A stretch of DNA of 64,000 nucleotides from Streptomyces sp. WAC05374 (GTDB lineage: Bacteria > Actinomycetota > Actinomycetes > Streptomycetales > Streptomycetaceae): positions 248,001 to 312,000 of the forward strand of contig NZ_SMNQ01000002.1 of assembly GCF_004353505.1 (NCBI RefSeq), in the 5' to 3' direction. The notes under the pieces were generated by a model. That model searched no databases, was not told where the DNA came from, and saw only the letters and a list, made by a program, of their open reading frames with translations. Made by a program: the position numbers and the translations under genes. Below are positions 50,986 through 60,614 of the stretch, one piece after another; the stretch's first letter is position 1; every line of letters starts with the position of its first letter.

Positions 50986-51060
50986 ATGTCGAAGAGGACC
51001 CGCAAGCGGAAGTGGCGCATCCGGAAGCATCGCGCCAACCACGGCCGCCGGCCGTCCTGA
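50986..51060 (+). CDS. 24-residue bL37-like ribosomal peptide
   Basis: The encoded peptide is MSKRTRKRKWRIRKHRANHG plus RRPS, 24 residues with about half Lys/Arg. From memory it closely resembles actinobacterial bL37, a 24-residue protein found on the mycobacterial large subunit and ending in the same HxxANHGxRP pattern. The ATG at 50986 has AAGGGG 7 nt upstream. A gene this short is easily missed. It lies after the deacylase gene and converges with the DUF2567 gene. Confidence 0.7.
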   Translation: MSKRTRKRKWRIRKHRANHGRRPS

Positions 51061-51096
51061 GGAGCACGGACGCGCGCCGCACCACGGGCGGGGGCG

Positions 51097-51708
51097 TCAG
51101 GCCGGGCCGTCCCAGTCCGGTTCCGGGTCGCGGGGGCCGAACAGGGCCGTGAGGGCCAGGTGCACGAGCATCGCCGCCACCGGCCACGCCAGGACCGCCC
51201 CGTGCGCCTGGAGCTTCAGCGGCGCGTCGAACGTCACGCCCGCGCCCACCGCGCGGGCGTGCCCCGCCACGTCGTGCGCCGGGCCGAGCAGTGTGCCGAC
51301 GCCCCACCCCAGGAGCGAGGCGAGCACCCCGCCCACGGCGAGGCCCACCACGATCGCGATGCCGCCGTGCCGGTGGAACCAGAAGACGACGGCCGCGCTG
51401 AGCGCCCCGAGGCCGAGCGCCAGCAGGGCGAACGTACCGTCCGCGCCGACCGCCGCCTCGCCCTCCGTCTCCTTGAGGAACACCGCCTTGCCGTCCGAGA
51501 TCAGCGGGACCCGGGGGGCCAGCCACAGCCACAGCAGCCCCAGCGCGATCCCCGCCAGTGTCACCGCGAGCAGCACCACGGCACCCTGGCGCACCTCCGT
51601 GGCCACGTCCGGCGCGTCGTCCTCGTCCTTGGGGGCGGCGGGGTACGGCGGCGGCCATGCGGAGTCGTGCGGGGACGGCCGGTGGGGCGGAGTCAGCGGT
51701 GCGGTCAC
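51097..51708 (-). CDS. DUF2567-like membrane protein
   Basis: The product has 203 residues from the GTG at 51708. A Pro-rich cytoplasmic N-terminus is followed by four hydrophobic helices (VVLLAVTLAGIALGLLWLWL first) and a short acidic tail. Layout and the APRVPLISDGKAVFL loop match the DUF2567 family of actinobacteria, whose function is unknown. It lies 34 nt after the ABC permease gene on the same strand, so it is likely part of the exporter operon. Confidence 0.7.
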   Translation of the reverse strand: MTAPLTPPHRPSPHDSAWPPPYPAAPKDEDDAPDVATEVRQGAVVLLAVTLAGIALGLLWLWLAPRVPLISDGKAVFLKETEGEAAVGADGTFALLALGLGALSAAVVFWFHRHGGIAIVVGLAVGGVLASLLGWGVGTLLGPAHDVAGHARAVGAGVTFDAPLKLQAHGAVLAWPVAAMLVHLALTALFGPRDPEPDWDGPA

Positions 51709-51742
51709 CCTGCCATCGTGCCAGGCGCCGTGGCGGGGTGCC

Positions 51743-52579
51743 TCACCGGACCGCCGCCCGCCGGTACGCCCACGTCGCCACGGCCAGCGAGGCGACACCG
51801 ACCACCGCGCACACCGCGAGGTCCAGCCCGACGGCCGTCCAGTCGGGCCGGGCGTCGAACGTCCGGGCGAGCGCCTCCACCCCGTACGTCGACGGCAGCA
51901 GGTCGCGTGCCCACCCGATGGGCCGCGGCAGCCGGTCGGCGGGCAGCACGCCCAGCAGCAGGGCGGCCGACATGCCGAGCTGCCCCAGCAGGGTGGCCAG
52001 TTCCTGGCGCGGCGCGAGCAGCCCGAGCGCCGCGCCGAGCCCGGCAAGGGCGGCCCCGGCCAGCGGCACGACCGCGGCCAGGATCCACAGGTGGGTCAGC
52101 GGCAACTGGAAGAGGACCGAGCCGGTCACCGCCGTCACGATCGTCCCCGGCACCGTGAAGGAGGCGTACGCACCCGCCGCGCCCAGCACCACCGCGGCGG
52201 GCGGCACCGGGAGCGTGGCGTAGTGGTCGAGCCCGCCGCTCGCCCGCAACTGCCCGAAGTACTGCGCGAGCAGGTTCAGCGCGACGAACGCCACCACGAG
52301 CACCGACGAGCCGGCCACGACGGCCCGCGCCTCCGCGCCGCCGTCGACGACCCCGCGCATCAGCACCATGATCCCGACGGACTGGAAGGTCGCCACGAAC
52401 AGCAGCGGGATACGGGCCACCCGGGCCCGCGACAACTGGGCCCGGTACACGGCGGCGAGCGAGGGCAGCAGCCGCGCCCGGGGGGCCAGCGTCGCGGCAC
52501 CGCCCTGGGCGGCCTCGGCGGCGGGCGACGCGGTGACGACCGAGCCGCCCGTCACCGCCTGTGCGGGCATGATGCTCAA
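51743..52579 (-). CDS. ABC-2 type transporter permease
   Basis: The product has 278 residues with six hydrophobic helices, in the arrangement of ABC-2 exporters. The gene begins 13 nt after the ATPase gene and forms a transporter with it. The cargo (drug, antibiotic or lipid) is not indicated; no immunity or regulatory gene is adjacent. Confidence 0.88.
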   Translation of the reverse strand: MSIMPAQAVTGGSVVTASPAAEAAQGGAATLAPRARLLPSLAAVYRAQLSRARVARIPLLFVATFQSVGIMVLMRGVVDGGAEARAVVAGSSVLVVAFVALNLLAQYFGQLRASGGLDHYATLPVPPAAVVLGAAGAYASFTVPGTIVTAVTGSVLFQLPLTHLWILAAVVPLAGAALAGLGAALGLLAPRQELATLLGQLGMSAALLLGVLPADRLPRPIGWARDLLPSTYGVEALARTFDARPDWTAVGLDLAVCAVVGVASLAVATWAYRRAAVR

Positions 52580-52592
52580 CGGATGCTCCTGT

Positions 52593-53573
52593 TCATGCCT
52601 TGACCAGGCCCTTCGTCTCGCCGCCCAGTGCCAGGTACACGTCCTCGAGGCTCGGCGTGGCCAGTGTGAAGTCGTCGAGCGCCGCGAACGCCGCGCCGCC
52701 CGTCACCGCCGCGACCGCCGCCCGCGCCTCGTCCGGCGCGAGCCGCAGCACCCAGGTGCGCCCCGACTCCTGCGCCGAGCCGCGCAGCGCCGCCACCTCC
52801 GGCACGTCCAGGGGGGCCCGCTCGCGCCACACCAGCTCCACCCGCACCTCGCCCGCCACCCGTTCCTTGAGCCCGGCCGGGGTGTCGCAGGCGATGACCC
52901 GGCCCCGCTCCAGGACCGCGACCCGGTCCAGGACCGTCTCGGCCTCGATGACGTTGTGGGTGACGAGCAGCACGGTCGTGCCGTGCCGGGCGCGCCGCCG
53001 GTCGACCGCGGCCCACACGGCCCGCCGTGCGACGGGGTCCATGCCGGTGGTGGGCTCGTCGAGGATCAGCACCTGCCGCTCCCCCACCAGCGTGGCGGCG
53101 AAGCAGGCGAGCCGCCGCTGCCCGCCGGACAGCTTCTTCAGGGGCCGCCCGGCGAGCCCGGCCAGACCGAGCTCGTCCAGCACGGCGTCCCGCTCGGCCC
53201 GCGCGTCCCGGGCGGTGAGCCCGCGCAGCCTGCCGGTGGTCTCGGCGGCGAGCGCCACGGTCAGCTCGTCGAGCGCGGTGGACTCCTGGCCGAGGTAGCC
53301 GATCAGGCGCGCGGCGCGCTCGGGATGGCGTACGAGGTCGTGGCCGAGCACCTCGACGGTGCCGGAGTCCGGCCGCATCAGGCCGGTGAGCTGGCGCACG
53401 AGGGTGGACTTGCCGGCGCCGTTGGGGCCGAGCAGGCCGAAGATCTCACCGCCCCGCACGTCCAGGGACACCCGGTCGGTGGCGCGCACCTCGGGTGTCG
53501 CGGGCCTTCCGCGCCCGCCGCGCGTGGCGGGGTACGTCTTGACCAGCTCCCGCACCACGCACACCGTACTCAC
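52593..53573 (-). CDS. ABC transporter ATP-binding protein (DrrA-like)
   Basis: The product has 326 residues from the GTG at 53573. Walker A is GPNGAGKST, the signature is LSGGQRR, Walker B is LILDEPTTGMDP, and the switch His is in VTHN. The C-terminal extension of about 90 residues (VRVELVWRERAPLDVPEVAAL...) resembles that of DrrA-type exporters. TAGGCT ends 8 nt before the start, suggesting a leaderless message. Confidence 0.93.
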   Translation of the reverse strand: MSTVCVVRELVKTYPATRGGRGRPATPEVRATDRVSLDVRGGEIFGLLGPNGAGKSTLVRQLTGLMRPDSGTVEVLGHDLVRHPERAARLIGYLGQESTALDELTVALAAETTGRLRGLTARDARAERDAVLDELGLAGLAGRPLKKLSGGQRRLACFAATLVGERQVLILDEPTTGMDPVARRAVWAAVDRRRARHGTTVLLVTHNVIEAETVLDRVAVLERGRVIACDTPAGLKERVAGEVRVELVWRERAPLDVPEVAALRGSAQESGRTWVLRLAPDEARAAVAAVTGGAAFAALDDFTLATPSLEDVYLALGGETKGLVKA

Positions 53574-53581
53574 GAGGGATG

Positions 53582-53587
53582 AGCCTA
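53582..53587 (-). promoter_or_regulatory. Candidate -10 (TAGGCT) for the ABC exporter operon
   Basis: On the minus strand TAGGCT ends 8 nt before the GTG at 53573, with no ribosome-binding site in between. Confidence 0.45.
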
Positions 53588-53602
53588 AAGGGTCGCCCTG
53601 CC

Positions 53603-54952
53603 CTATTCGCCCACGGGGGCGTGCTCGGCCGCCGCGCGGACGTCGATCTCGCGCCAGAAACCGGCCCTGATCGCGTACCGGTCGTGCTCGTCGATCTGGT
53701 CGTCCTTGTGCGCCAGGAGCCCGAAGCGGGCGGCGTACCGGAGCAGTTCGCCGTCGATGCGGTGCGGGATGCGCGGGTACATGGTGGACAGCTTCTGCAC
53801 GTGGGCGGGGTCGGGGAGCCGTTCCATCCAGCGCCGGGCGAAGACCTGGCCGACCTCGAAGGGGTCGCCGCCGACCGTGGTGATGTCCTCCTCGCGGTCG
53901 GCCCAGCGCTGCTCGGCGCTGGTGAGCTGGGCGAGGGTGGGCAGGGAGGCCGTCTCGGGCGGTTCGCCCACGGTGCCGCCCGGGCGGTCGACCCAGCCGC
54001 GGTCGGAGGACCAGCGGAGGGTGGCGTTCGCGGGCGGGGCGGCCGCCGGGCCGGGCTGGTGGCCGGGGGCGTGCAGGGCCGCCAGGTCCTTGGGGGTGGG
54101 GACGCCCTTGCCGGCGCCGGCCGGGGCGGGCGCGCCGGACTCGTCGGCGCCGGTGCCGGCCGGGCGGGGCGCGCCGTGGGCGGACGTGCCGTTGACGGGT
54201 GCCCCGTGGGCGGCCCGCGCGCCGTTCACGGCCGGGGTGCCGTTGACGGCCGGCGAGCCGTTGACGGCGGCGCGGGCGGCGGCTTCGGCGGCGCGCTCGG
54301 CGGAGGCGGCGAGGGCCGACTCGGGCAGGGGGGCGGAGAGGATCGCGGCGATCTCGGGGCGCGGCGCCGGGGACGGCGAGCAGGGCCCGGTGAGCTCCTT
54401 GGCGCGGACGGCGCGGGTGATCCACTCCCGGTCGAGCACCCGGCGTTCGTCGGCCTCGGCGACCAGGTCCTCGGACTGGTTGTAGTCGCCGTCGGCGGCC
54501 TGGACGGCCCAGAGGTGGACGGCGACGCCGTGCTCCTTGGCCGACATCAGGCCGGGCAGCAGGTCGCCGTCGCCGGTGACCAGCACGATGTCGGAGCAGG
54601 CGCGGTTGCGGGCCAGTTCGGTGAGTTCGGCGTGCATGGCCGCGTCGACGCCCTTCTGGGCCCAGCGGCCGTCGCTGCGGGTCAGGGCGCCCAGCCGGAC
54701 GGTGACGCGCGGCATGACGCGCAGCCGGCGGTGTTCCGGCTGGGGTACGCGGTCGGGGGCGCCGTCGAACCAGTAGATCCGGAGCAGGGGCTGCTGGGTG
54801 TCGGCCTCGGCGCGCTCGCGGAGGCCCTGGATGAGGGCGGTGTGGTCGACGGTGATCCGGGAGCGGGCCGGTTCTCCGGCGAGAAGGCTGGCGGCGGCTC
54901 CCAGCAGGTAGCCGGCGTCCACCAGAACGACGCAGCGGTCCACGTGTTCCAC
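53603..54952 (-). CDS. NYN-domain (PIN-like) putative ribonuclease
   Basis: The product has 449 residues. The N-terminal NYN domain has acidic catalytic positions in CVVLVDAGYLLG, QKGVDAAMHAEL and DIVLVTGDGDLLPG, in the order expected for metal-dependent RNases. A linker of about 150 residues is Ala/Pro/Gly/Asn-rich with AVNG repeats. A C-terminal helical region (QVFARRWMERLP to RYAARFGLLAHKDDQID) may be a winged-helix RNA-binding module. Such proteins are common in Streptomyces; targets are unknown. Confidence 0.88.
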   Translation of the reverse strand: MEHVDRCVVLVDAGYLLGAAASLLAGEPARSRITVDHTALIQGLRERAEADTQQPLLRIYWFDGAPDRVPQPEHRRLRVMPRVTVRLGALTRSDGRWAQKGVDAAMHAELTELARNRACSDIVLVTGDGDLLPGLMSAKEHGVAVHLWAVQAADGDYNQSEDLVAEADERRVLDREWITRAVRAKELTGPCSPSPAPRPEIAAILSAPLPESALAASAERAAEAAARAAVNGSPAVNGTPAVNGARAAHGAPVNGTSAHGAPRPAGTGADESGAPAPAGAGKGVPTPKDLAALHAPGHQPGPAAAPPANATLRWSSDRGWVDRPGGTVGEPPETASLPTLAQLTSAEQRWADREEDITTVGGDPFEVGQVFARRWMERLPDPAHVQKLSTMYPRIPHRIDGELLRYAARFGLLAHKDDQIDEHDRYAIRAGFWREIDVRAAAEHAPVGE

Positions 54953-55176
54953 CCTCTTTCGGGAACCTCGGGATCGGAAGTTGCTTCGGGTTTCCTTCGA
55001 GTCTGCCCGACCGCCGGGGGGTTAACGGCCGGAACTGGATCATCGGCGTGGCGGATCGTCCCAAGACCCGTTCCGGCGGGCCGACTACCGTCCGCAATGA
55101 TCCAAAATGCGCGCAATATGTACGTATGTGAGTCTGGCAGCGGCCCTGGCCCCTACACCCCACAGGAGGCACCACC

Positions 55177-55350
55177 ATGGCCAAGGACAGGAAGCAGAAC
55201 CGCAGTCAGCCGAAGGCGTCGGCGGCGGAGCGCGGCACGCAGCAGGCCCGCCAGACCTCGATGGAGGCGCAGGCGGAGCACCGCATGGCGGCGGCCACCC
55301 CGGCGGACGTGGCGCGCAAGGGCCGGCAGAAGAGGTTCGGCCACAACTGA
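55177..55350 (+). CDS. Small basic conserved protein, 57 residues
   Basis: The ATG at 55177 has AGGAGG 8 nt upstream, one of the best ribosome-binding sites in the window. The product begins MAKDRKQNRSQPKASAAERG and ends RKGRQKRFGHN. It is Gln/Ala/Lys/Arg-rich, likely disordered, with no signal or membrane part. It may bind nucleic acid. An 18-bp stem terminator follows. Confidence 0.75.
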   Translation: MAKDRKQNRSQPKASAAERGTQQARQTSMEAQAEHRMAAATPADVARKGRQKRFGHN

Positions 55351-55420
55351 GGCCGCGGCCTGCCGCGCGGAGGGCGGACGGCCCGCCGCGCGCACGGCCC
55401 GGGCCCGCCCGCGCGTACGC

Positions 55421-55460
55421 CGGAAGGGGCGCGCCCGTGACGACGGGCGCGCCCCTTCCG
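55421..55460. terminator. 18-bp perfect stem, bidirectional terminator
   Basis: CGGAAGGGGCGCGCCCGT pairs perfectly with its complement around GACG, between the 57-residue gene and the convergent dnaE. Confidence 0.88.
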
Positions 55461-55482
55461 CGCGCCGGGGTGCGGGGGCCGG

Positions 55483-58400
55483 TCAGCCGGCCAGGCAGGA
55501 CGGGCCGAGCAGCACCTTGAGGTCGCCGAAGAGCGCCGGGTCGGGCTGGACGCGGTGCCGGTCGAGCCGGAGCACGGTGGTGGACCGGGGCCCCTGGAGC
55601 TTGATCCGCACCTCGGTGTTGCCCTTGTGGTGGGTGAGGATCTCGCCGAGGCGGCTGACCATCGGCGGGGTGACCTTGACGGTGGGGATGGTGAGCACCA
55701 CGGGCGCGTTGGTGCCGGCCGACGACAGGTCGGGGACCATCAGTTCCATGGCGACCAGCCGGGGCACGTCCTCGCGCTTGTCGAGGCGGCCCTTGACGAA
55801 GACGACCGTGTCCTCGACGAGCTGGGTGGACACGAGCTGGTACGTGGCCGGGAAGAACATGCACTCGATGGAGCCGGCGAGGTCCTCGACGGTGGCGATG
55901 GCCCAGGCGTTGCCCTGCTTGGTCATCTTCCGCTGGAGGCCGGAGATGATGCCGCCGATGGTGACCACCGCGCCGTCCGCGTGCTCGCCGCCGGTGAGCT
56001 GGGAGATCGCCGCGTCGGTCTTGTCGGACAGGACGTGCTCGATGCCGAAGAGCGGGTGGTCGGAGACGTACAGCCCGAGCATCTCGCGCTCCTGGGCCAG
56101 GAGGTAGGACTTGTCCCACTCGACGTCGGAGAACTCGACGTCGAGCCCGAAGCCCGGCTCGTCGCTGGTCTCGTCCCCCATGCCGCCGAAGAGGTCGAAC
56201 TGCCCCTCGGCCTCCTTGCGCTTGACCGCGACCACGTTGTCGATCATCGGCTCGTGGTGGGCGACCAGGCCCTTGCGGGTGTGGCCCATCTCGTCGAAGG
56301 CGCCGGCCTTGATCAGCGACTCGATGGTGCGCTTGTTGCAGACGACCGCCTCGACCTTGTCGAGGAAGTCGGGGAAGGAGGTGTACTTCCCCTTCGCCTT
56401 GCGGCACCGGATGATCGACTCGACGACGTTGGTGCCGACGTTCCGCACGGCGGAGAGGCCGAAGAGGATGACGTCGTCGCCCTGGGCCGCGAAGTTCGAC
56501 TCGGACTCGTTGACGTTGGGCGGGAGCACCTTGATGCCCATGCGGCGGCACTCGTTGAGGTAGACGGCCGACTTGTCCTTGTCGTCCTTGACCGAGGTGA
56601 GCAGCGCCGCCATGTACTCGGCGGGGTGGTTGGCCTTGAGGTAGGCCGTCCAGTACGAGACCAGTCCGTAGGCGGCGGAGTGTGCCTTGTTGAAGGCGTA
56701 GCCGGCAAAGGGGACGAGCACGTCCCACAGGGCCTGGATCGCCTCGTCGCTGTAGCCCTTCTTCTTCGCGCCCTCCTGGAAGAGGACGAAGTTCTTCGCC
56801 AGCTCCTCGGGCTTCTTCTTGCCCATGACGCGGCGGAGGATGTCGGCCTCGCCGAGCGAGTACCCGGCGATGATCTGGGCGGCCTTCTGGACCTGCTCCT
56901 GGTAGACGATCAGGCCGTAGGTGACGCCGAGGACCTCCTTGAGCGGCTCCTCCAGCTCCGGGTGGATCGGCGTGATCTCCTGCTGGCCGTTCTTGCGCAG
57001 GGCGTAGTTGGTGTGCGAGTTCATGCCCATCGGGCCCGGCCGGTAGAGGGCCGAGACGGCGGAGATGTCCTCGAAGTTGTCGGGCTTCATCAGCCGCAGC
57101 AGGGACCGCATGGGGCCGCCGTCGAACTGGAAGACGCCCAGGGTGTCGCCGCGCTGGAGCAGCTCGAAGGTGGTCGGGTCGTCGAGCGGGAGGCCGAGGA
57201 GATCGATGTCGATCCCCTTGTTGGCCTTCACCATCTTGACGGCGTCGTCCATGATCGTGAGGTTGCGCAGGCCCAGGAAGTCCATCTTCAGCAGGCCGAG
57301 CGACTCACAGCTCGGGTAGTCCCACTGGGTGATGGTCACGCCGTCGGTGTGCCTCACCCAGACGGGGACGTGGTCGACGATCGGCTCGCTGGACATGATC
57401 ACGCCGGCGGCGTGCACGCCCATCTGCCGGACCAGGCCCTCCACGCCGCGCGCGGTGTCGATGACCTTCTTCACGTCCGGCTCGTTCTCGTACATCCCCC
57501 GGACCTCGCCCGCCTCCGAGTAGCGGGGGTGGGAGGGGTCGGTGATGCCGGAGAGCGGGATGCCCTTGCCGAGGACGTCGGCGGGCATGGCCTTGGTGAT
57601 GCGGTCGCCCATCGCGTACGGGTAGCCCAGCACGCGCGCGGAGTCCTTGATCGCGTTCTTGGCCTTGATGGTGCCGTACGTGCCGATCATGGCGACCTTG
57701 TCCTCGCCGTACTTCTCGGTCACGTACCTGATCACCTCGACGCGCCTGCGCTCGTCGAAGTCGATGTCGACATCGGGCATGGAGACGCGCTCGGGGTTGA
57801 GGAAGCGCTCGAAGATCAGACCGTGCGGGATGGGGTCGAGGTCGGTGATGCCCAGGGCGTACGCCACGATCGAGCCGGCCGCGGAGCCCCGGCCGGGGCC
57901 CACCGCGATGCCCTGGTTCTTGGCCCACATGATGAAGTCGGCGACGACGAGGAAGTACCCCGGGAACCCCATCTGGATGATGACGTCCATCTCGTACTCG
58001 ACCTGCTGCCGGCGGTCCTCGGGGATGCCGCCGGGGAAGCGGCGGTGCATGCCCCGCTGGACTTCCTCCTTGAACCAGCTCACCTCGGTGTGGCCGTCGG
58101 GGATGTCGAACTTCGGCATGAGGTCGCGCTTCTCGAACATGCCGGTGGTGTCGATCTGCTCGGCCACCAGGAGGGTGTTGCGGCAGCCCTCCTGCCAGGC
58201 GTCCGAGGAGTCGATGGCGTACATCTCGTCCGTGGACTTGAGGTAGTAGCCGGTGCCGTCGAACTTGAAGCGGTCGGGGTCCGAGAGGTTCTTGCCGGTC
58301 TGGATGCACAGCAGCGCGTCGTGGGCGGACGCCTCGTGCGCGTAGGTGTAGTGCGAGTCGTTGGTGACCAGGGGCGGGATGCCGAGCTTCTTGCCGATCT

Positions 58401-59022
58401 CCAGGAGCCCGTCGCGGACGCGGCGCTCGATCTCGATCCCGTGATCCATCAGCTCCAGGAAGTAGCGGTCCTTGCCGAAGATGTCCTGGTACTCGGAGGC
58501 CGCCTTCAGGGCCTCGTCGAACTGGCCGAGGCGCAGCCGGGTCTGGAGCTCGCCGGAGGGGCAGCCGGTGGAGGCGATCAGCCCCTCGGACCACTGGGCG
58601 ATGGTCTCCTTGTCCATGCGCGGCCACTTCTGGAGCCAGCCCTCCTTGTACGCGTCGGAGGAGAGCCGGAACAGATTGTGCAGGCCGGTCGCGTTCGCCG
58701 CCCAGATCGTCTTGTGGGTGTAACCACCGGAACCGGAGACGTCGTCCCGCTTCTGGTGCGGCTGGCCCCACTGGATCTTGCGCTTGTTGCGCCGCGACTC
58801 GGGGGCGACGTACGCCTCGATGCCGATGATCGGCGTGACCCCCGCCTTCTGCGCCGAGTGGAAGAAGTCGTACGCCCCGTGCAGGTTGCCGTGGTCCGAC
58901 ATCGCGATGTGCGTCATGCCCATCTCGTTGCAGGCGTTGAACATGTCCTTGAGCCGCGCGGCACCGTCCAGGAGCGAGTACTGGGTGTGCACGTGAAGGT
59001 GCGTGAACGGCGGCTTCGACAC
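55483..59022 (-). CDS. dnaE: DNA polymerase III alpha subunit
   Basis: The product has 1179 residues, full length for DnaE1, from the GTG at 59022 (VSKPPFTHLHVHTQYS) with GGAGG upstream. The PHP domain (HLHVHTQYSLLDG, SDHGNLHG) is N-terminal. The polymerase catalytic Asp residues lie in MPDVDIDFDERRR, and the fingers motif GPGRGSAAGS is present. The C-terminal OB-fold is near VVTIGGIISGLQRK. This is the replicative polymerase, not the ImuC/DnaE2 form, judging by the intact PHP and C-terminal parts. It is monocistronic and flanked by a terminator. Confidence 0.97.
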   Translation of the reverse strand: MSKPPFTHLHVHTQYSLLDGAARLKDMFNACNEMGMTHIAMSDHGNLHGAYDFFHSAQKAGVTPIIGIEAYVAPESRRNKRKIQWGQPHQKRDDVSGSGGYTHKTIWAANATGLHNLFRLSSDAYKEGWLQKWPRMDKETIAQWSEGLIASTGCPSGELQTRLRLGQFDEALKAASEYQDIFGKDRYFLELMDHGIEIERRVRDGLLEIGKKLGIPPLVTNDSHYTYAHEASAHDALLCIQTGKNLSDPDRFKFDGTGYYLKSTDEMYAIDSSDAWQEGCRNTLLVAEQIDTTGMFEKRDLMPKFDIPDGHTEVSWFKEEVQRGMHRRFPGGIPEDRRQQVEYEMDVIIQMGFPGYFLVVADFIMWAKNQGIAVGPGRGSAAGSIVAYALGITDLDPIPHGLIFERFLNPERVSMPDVDIDFDERRRVEVIRYVTEKYGEDKVAMIGTYGTIKAKNAIKDSARVLGYPYAMGDRITKAMPADVLGKGIPLSGITDPSHPRYSEAGEVRGMYENEPDVKKVIDTARGVEGLVRQMGVHAAGVIMSSEPIVDHVPVWVRHTDGVTITQWDYPSCESLGLLKMDFLGLRNLTIMDDAVKMVKANKGIDIDLLGLPLDDPTTFELLQRGDTLGVFQFDGGPMRSLLRLMKPDNFEDISAVSALYRPGPMGMNSHTNYALRKNGQQEITPIHPELEEPLKEVLGVTYGLIVYQEQVQKAAQIIAGYSLGEADILRRVMGKKKPEELAKNFVLFQEGAKKKGYSDEAIQALWDVLVPFAGYAFNKAHSAAYGLVSYWTAYLKANHPAEYMAALLTSVKDDKDKSAVYLNECRRMGIKVLPPNVNESESNFAAQGDDVILFGLSAVRNVGTNVVESIIRCRKAKGKYTSFPDFLDKVEAVVCNKRTIESLIKAGAFDEMGHTRKGLVAHHEPMIDNVVAVKRKEAEGQFDLFGGMGDETSDEPGFGLDVEFSDVEWDKSYLLAQEREMLGLYVSDHPLFGIEHVLSDKTDAAISQLTGGEHADGAVVTIGGIISGLQRKMTKQGNAWAIATVEDLAGSIECMFFPATYQLVSTQLVEDTVVFVKGRLDKREDVPRLVAMELMVPDLSSAGTNAPVVLTIPTVKVTPPMVSRLGEILTHHKGNTEVRIKLQGPRSTTVLRLDRHRVQPDPALFGDLKVLLGPSCLAG

Positions 59023-59213
59023 GGCTGCGGCCTCCGGGGCTCGGGGATGGGGGACAGCTCGGAAGTCTACGCGGCGCCACCGACAGCGACCGGGCTCGCG
59101 GCGCCGGCGGCGGCCGGGCACGCGGAGGGACGGCCGTGCGTTGAGACGGACGGAACATCTGTCCGTTCCGTTGAGTACGAAGCCCCGCACCCCGCACCAG
59201 GAGGCACCCCGCG

Positions 59214-60539
59214 ATGTCGGTCCCGCAGTTCACCGCCGAGGAGCGCGGTGAGCAGATCCTCACCGTCTTCGGCACCGCGTTCGGCGAGCTCCTGGCCGCC
59301 GACCCGGCGGCCTTCCGGGTCAAGTTCCGGAAGATGGCCGCCTCGGCCTTCGCCTTCTACCGGGGCACGGCCTGCCTCTTCTACGCCGATCTCGACCGGG
59401 AGCGGCACGGCGGCCCCTACCTGGACGAGCGGACCGGCCGGGTGTGGATCCACGGCGACCTGCACGCGGAGAACTTCGGCACGTACATGGACGCGAACGG
59501 GCGTCTGATCTTCAACGTCAACGACTTCGACGAGGCGTACGTCGGTCCCTTCACCTGGGACCTGAAGCGGCTGTCGGCGTCCCTGGCGCTGATCGGCTAC
59601 ACCAAGGCGCTCAGCGACGAGCAGATCACCGAGCTGGTGCGGATCTACGCCGCCGCCTACCGGGAGCGCATTCACGCGCTGGCGACGGGCGCCAGGCACG
59701 AGGAGGTCCCGCCCTTCACCCTGGACACGGCGGAGGGGCCGCTGCTGGACGCGCTGCGTGACGCCCGGTCGCTGACCCGGTTCGGGCTGCTGGAGTCCAT
59801 GACCGAGATCCGCGACTTCGAGCGCCGCTTCGCCGCCGGCGGCGGGGCGGTCGAGCTGGACGCGGCGACCCGCTACAAGGTGCTGGCCGCGTTCGACGGC
59901 TACCTGGAGACGCTGCCCGAGTCGAGCCTGGCCCGGCCGGACTCGTACCGCGTGAAGGACGTGGTGGGCCGGCGCGGCGTCGGCATCGGGTCGGCCGGCC
60001 TGCCGTCGTACAACATCCTCCTGGAGGGCAACAGCGACGCCCTCGAGAACGATGTCGTGATCTACATGAAGCAGGCGCAGACCCCGGCGGTCTCCCGCCA
60101 TGTGACCGACCCCGCGGTGCGCGGCTACTTCCGGCACGAGGGGCACCGCACGGTGATCTCGCAGCGGGCGCTCCAGGCGCACGCCGACCCGTGGCTGGGC
60201 TGGACGGAGCTGGACGGCGCCGGGCAGCTCGTGGCGGAGGTCTCGCCGTACGCCGTGGACCTGGACTGGTCGGACATCGACGACCCGGAGGAGATCGCGG
60301 CGACCGTCGCCGACCTGGGCCGGGCGACCGCGACCATGCACGCGGCGGCGGACGACGAGAGCGGGCACTCCCTGGTGCCGTTCTCCACGGAGCGGGCCAT
60401 CGACGCGGCGATCGCGGCGGACGAGGACGGCTTCGGGGAGCTGCTGGTGGACTTCGCGCACAGCTACGGCGCGCGGGCCCGGGCGGACCACCAGATCTTC
60501 GTCGACCTGTTCCGCAACGGCCGTATACCGGGTCTGTGA
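59214..60539 (+). CDS. DUF2252 family protein
   Basis: The product has 441 residues. The family has a kinase-like pattern: HGDLHAENFGTYMD resembles the catalytic loop of aminoglycoside phosphotransferase-type kinases, and FNVNDFDEAYVGP resembles the metal-binding loop. A C-terminal helical lobe ends with LLVDFAHSYGARARADHQIF. No substrate is known. The ATG at 59214 follows an AGGAGG site. It is divergent from dnaE with 191 bp between starts, which presumably holds both promoters. Confidence 0.85.
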   Translation: MSVPQFTAEERGEQILTVFGTAFGELLAADPAAFRVKFRKMAASAFAFYRGTACLFYADLDRERHGGPYLDERTGRVWIHGDLHAENFGTYMDANGRLIFNVNDFDEAYVGPFTWDLKRLSASLALIGYTKALSDEQITELVRIYAAAYRERIHALATGARHEEVPPFTLDTAEGPLLDALRDARSLTRFGLLESMTEIRDFERRFAAGGGAVELDAATRYKVLAAFDGYLETLPESSLARPDSYRVKDVVGRRGVGIGSAGLPSYNILLEGNSDALENDVVIYMKQAQTPAVSRHVTDPAVRGYFRHEGHRTVISQRALQAHADPWLGWTELDGAGQLVAEVSPYAVDLDWSDIDDPEEIAATVADLGRATATMHAAADDESGHSLVPFSTERAIDAAIAADEDGFGELLVDFAHSYGARARADHQIFVDLFRNGRIPGL

Positions 60540-60614
60540 CCGCCCCCGGGCGGGGCCCGGTCGGCCGGTTCCTTTAGGGACCGCTTACAGAAGGGCGTGG
60601 CAGACTCTCGGGCG

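Noticed and set aside
55555..59508. A 1317-codon plus-strand open frame
   Set aside because: Antisense shadow of dnaE with low-complexity Val/Gly/Leu/Asp composition and no domain.
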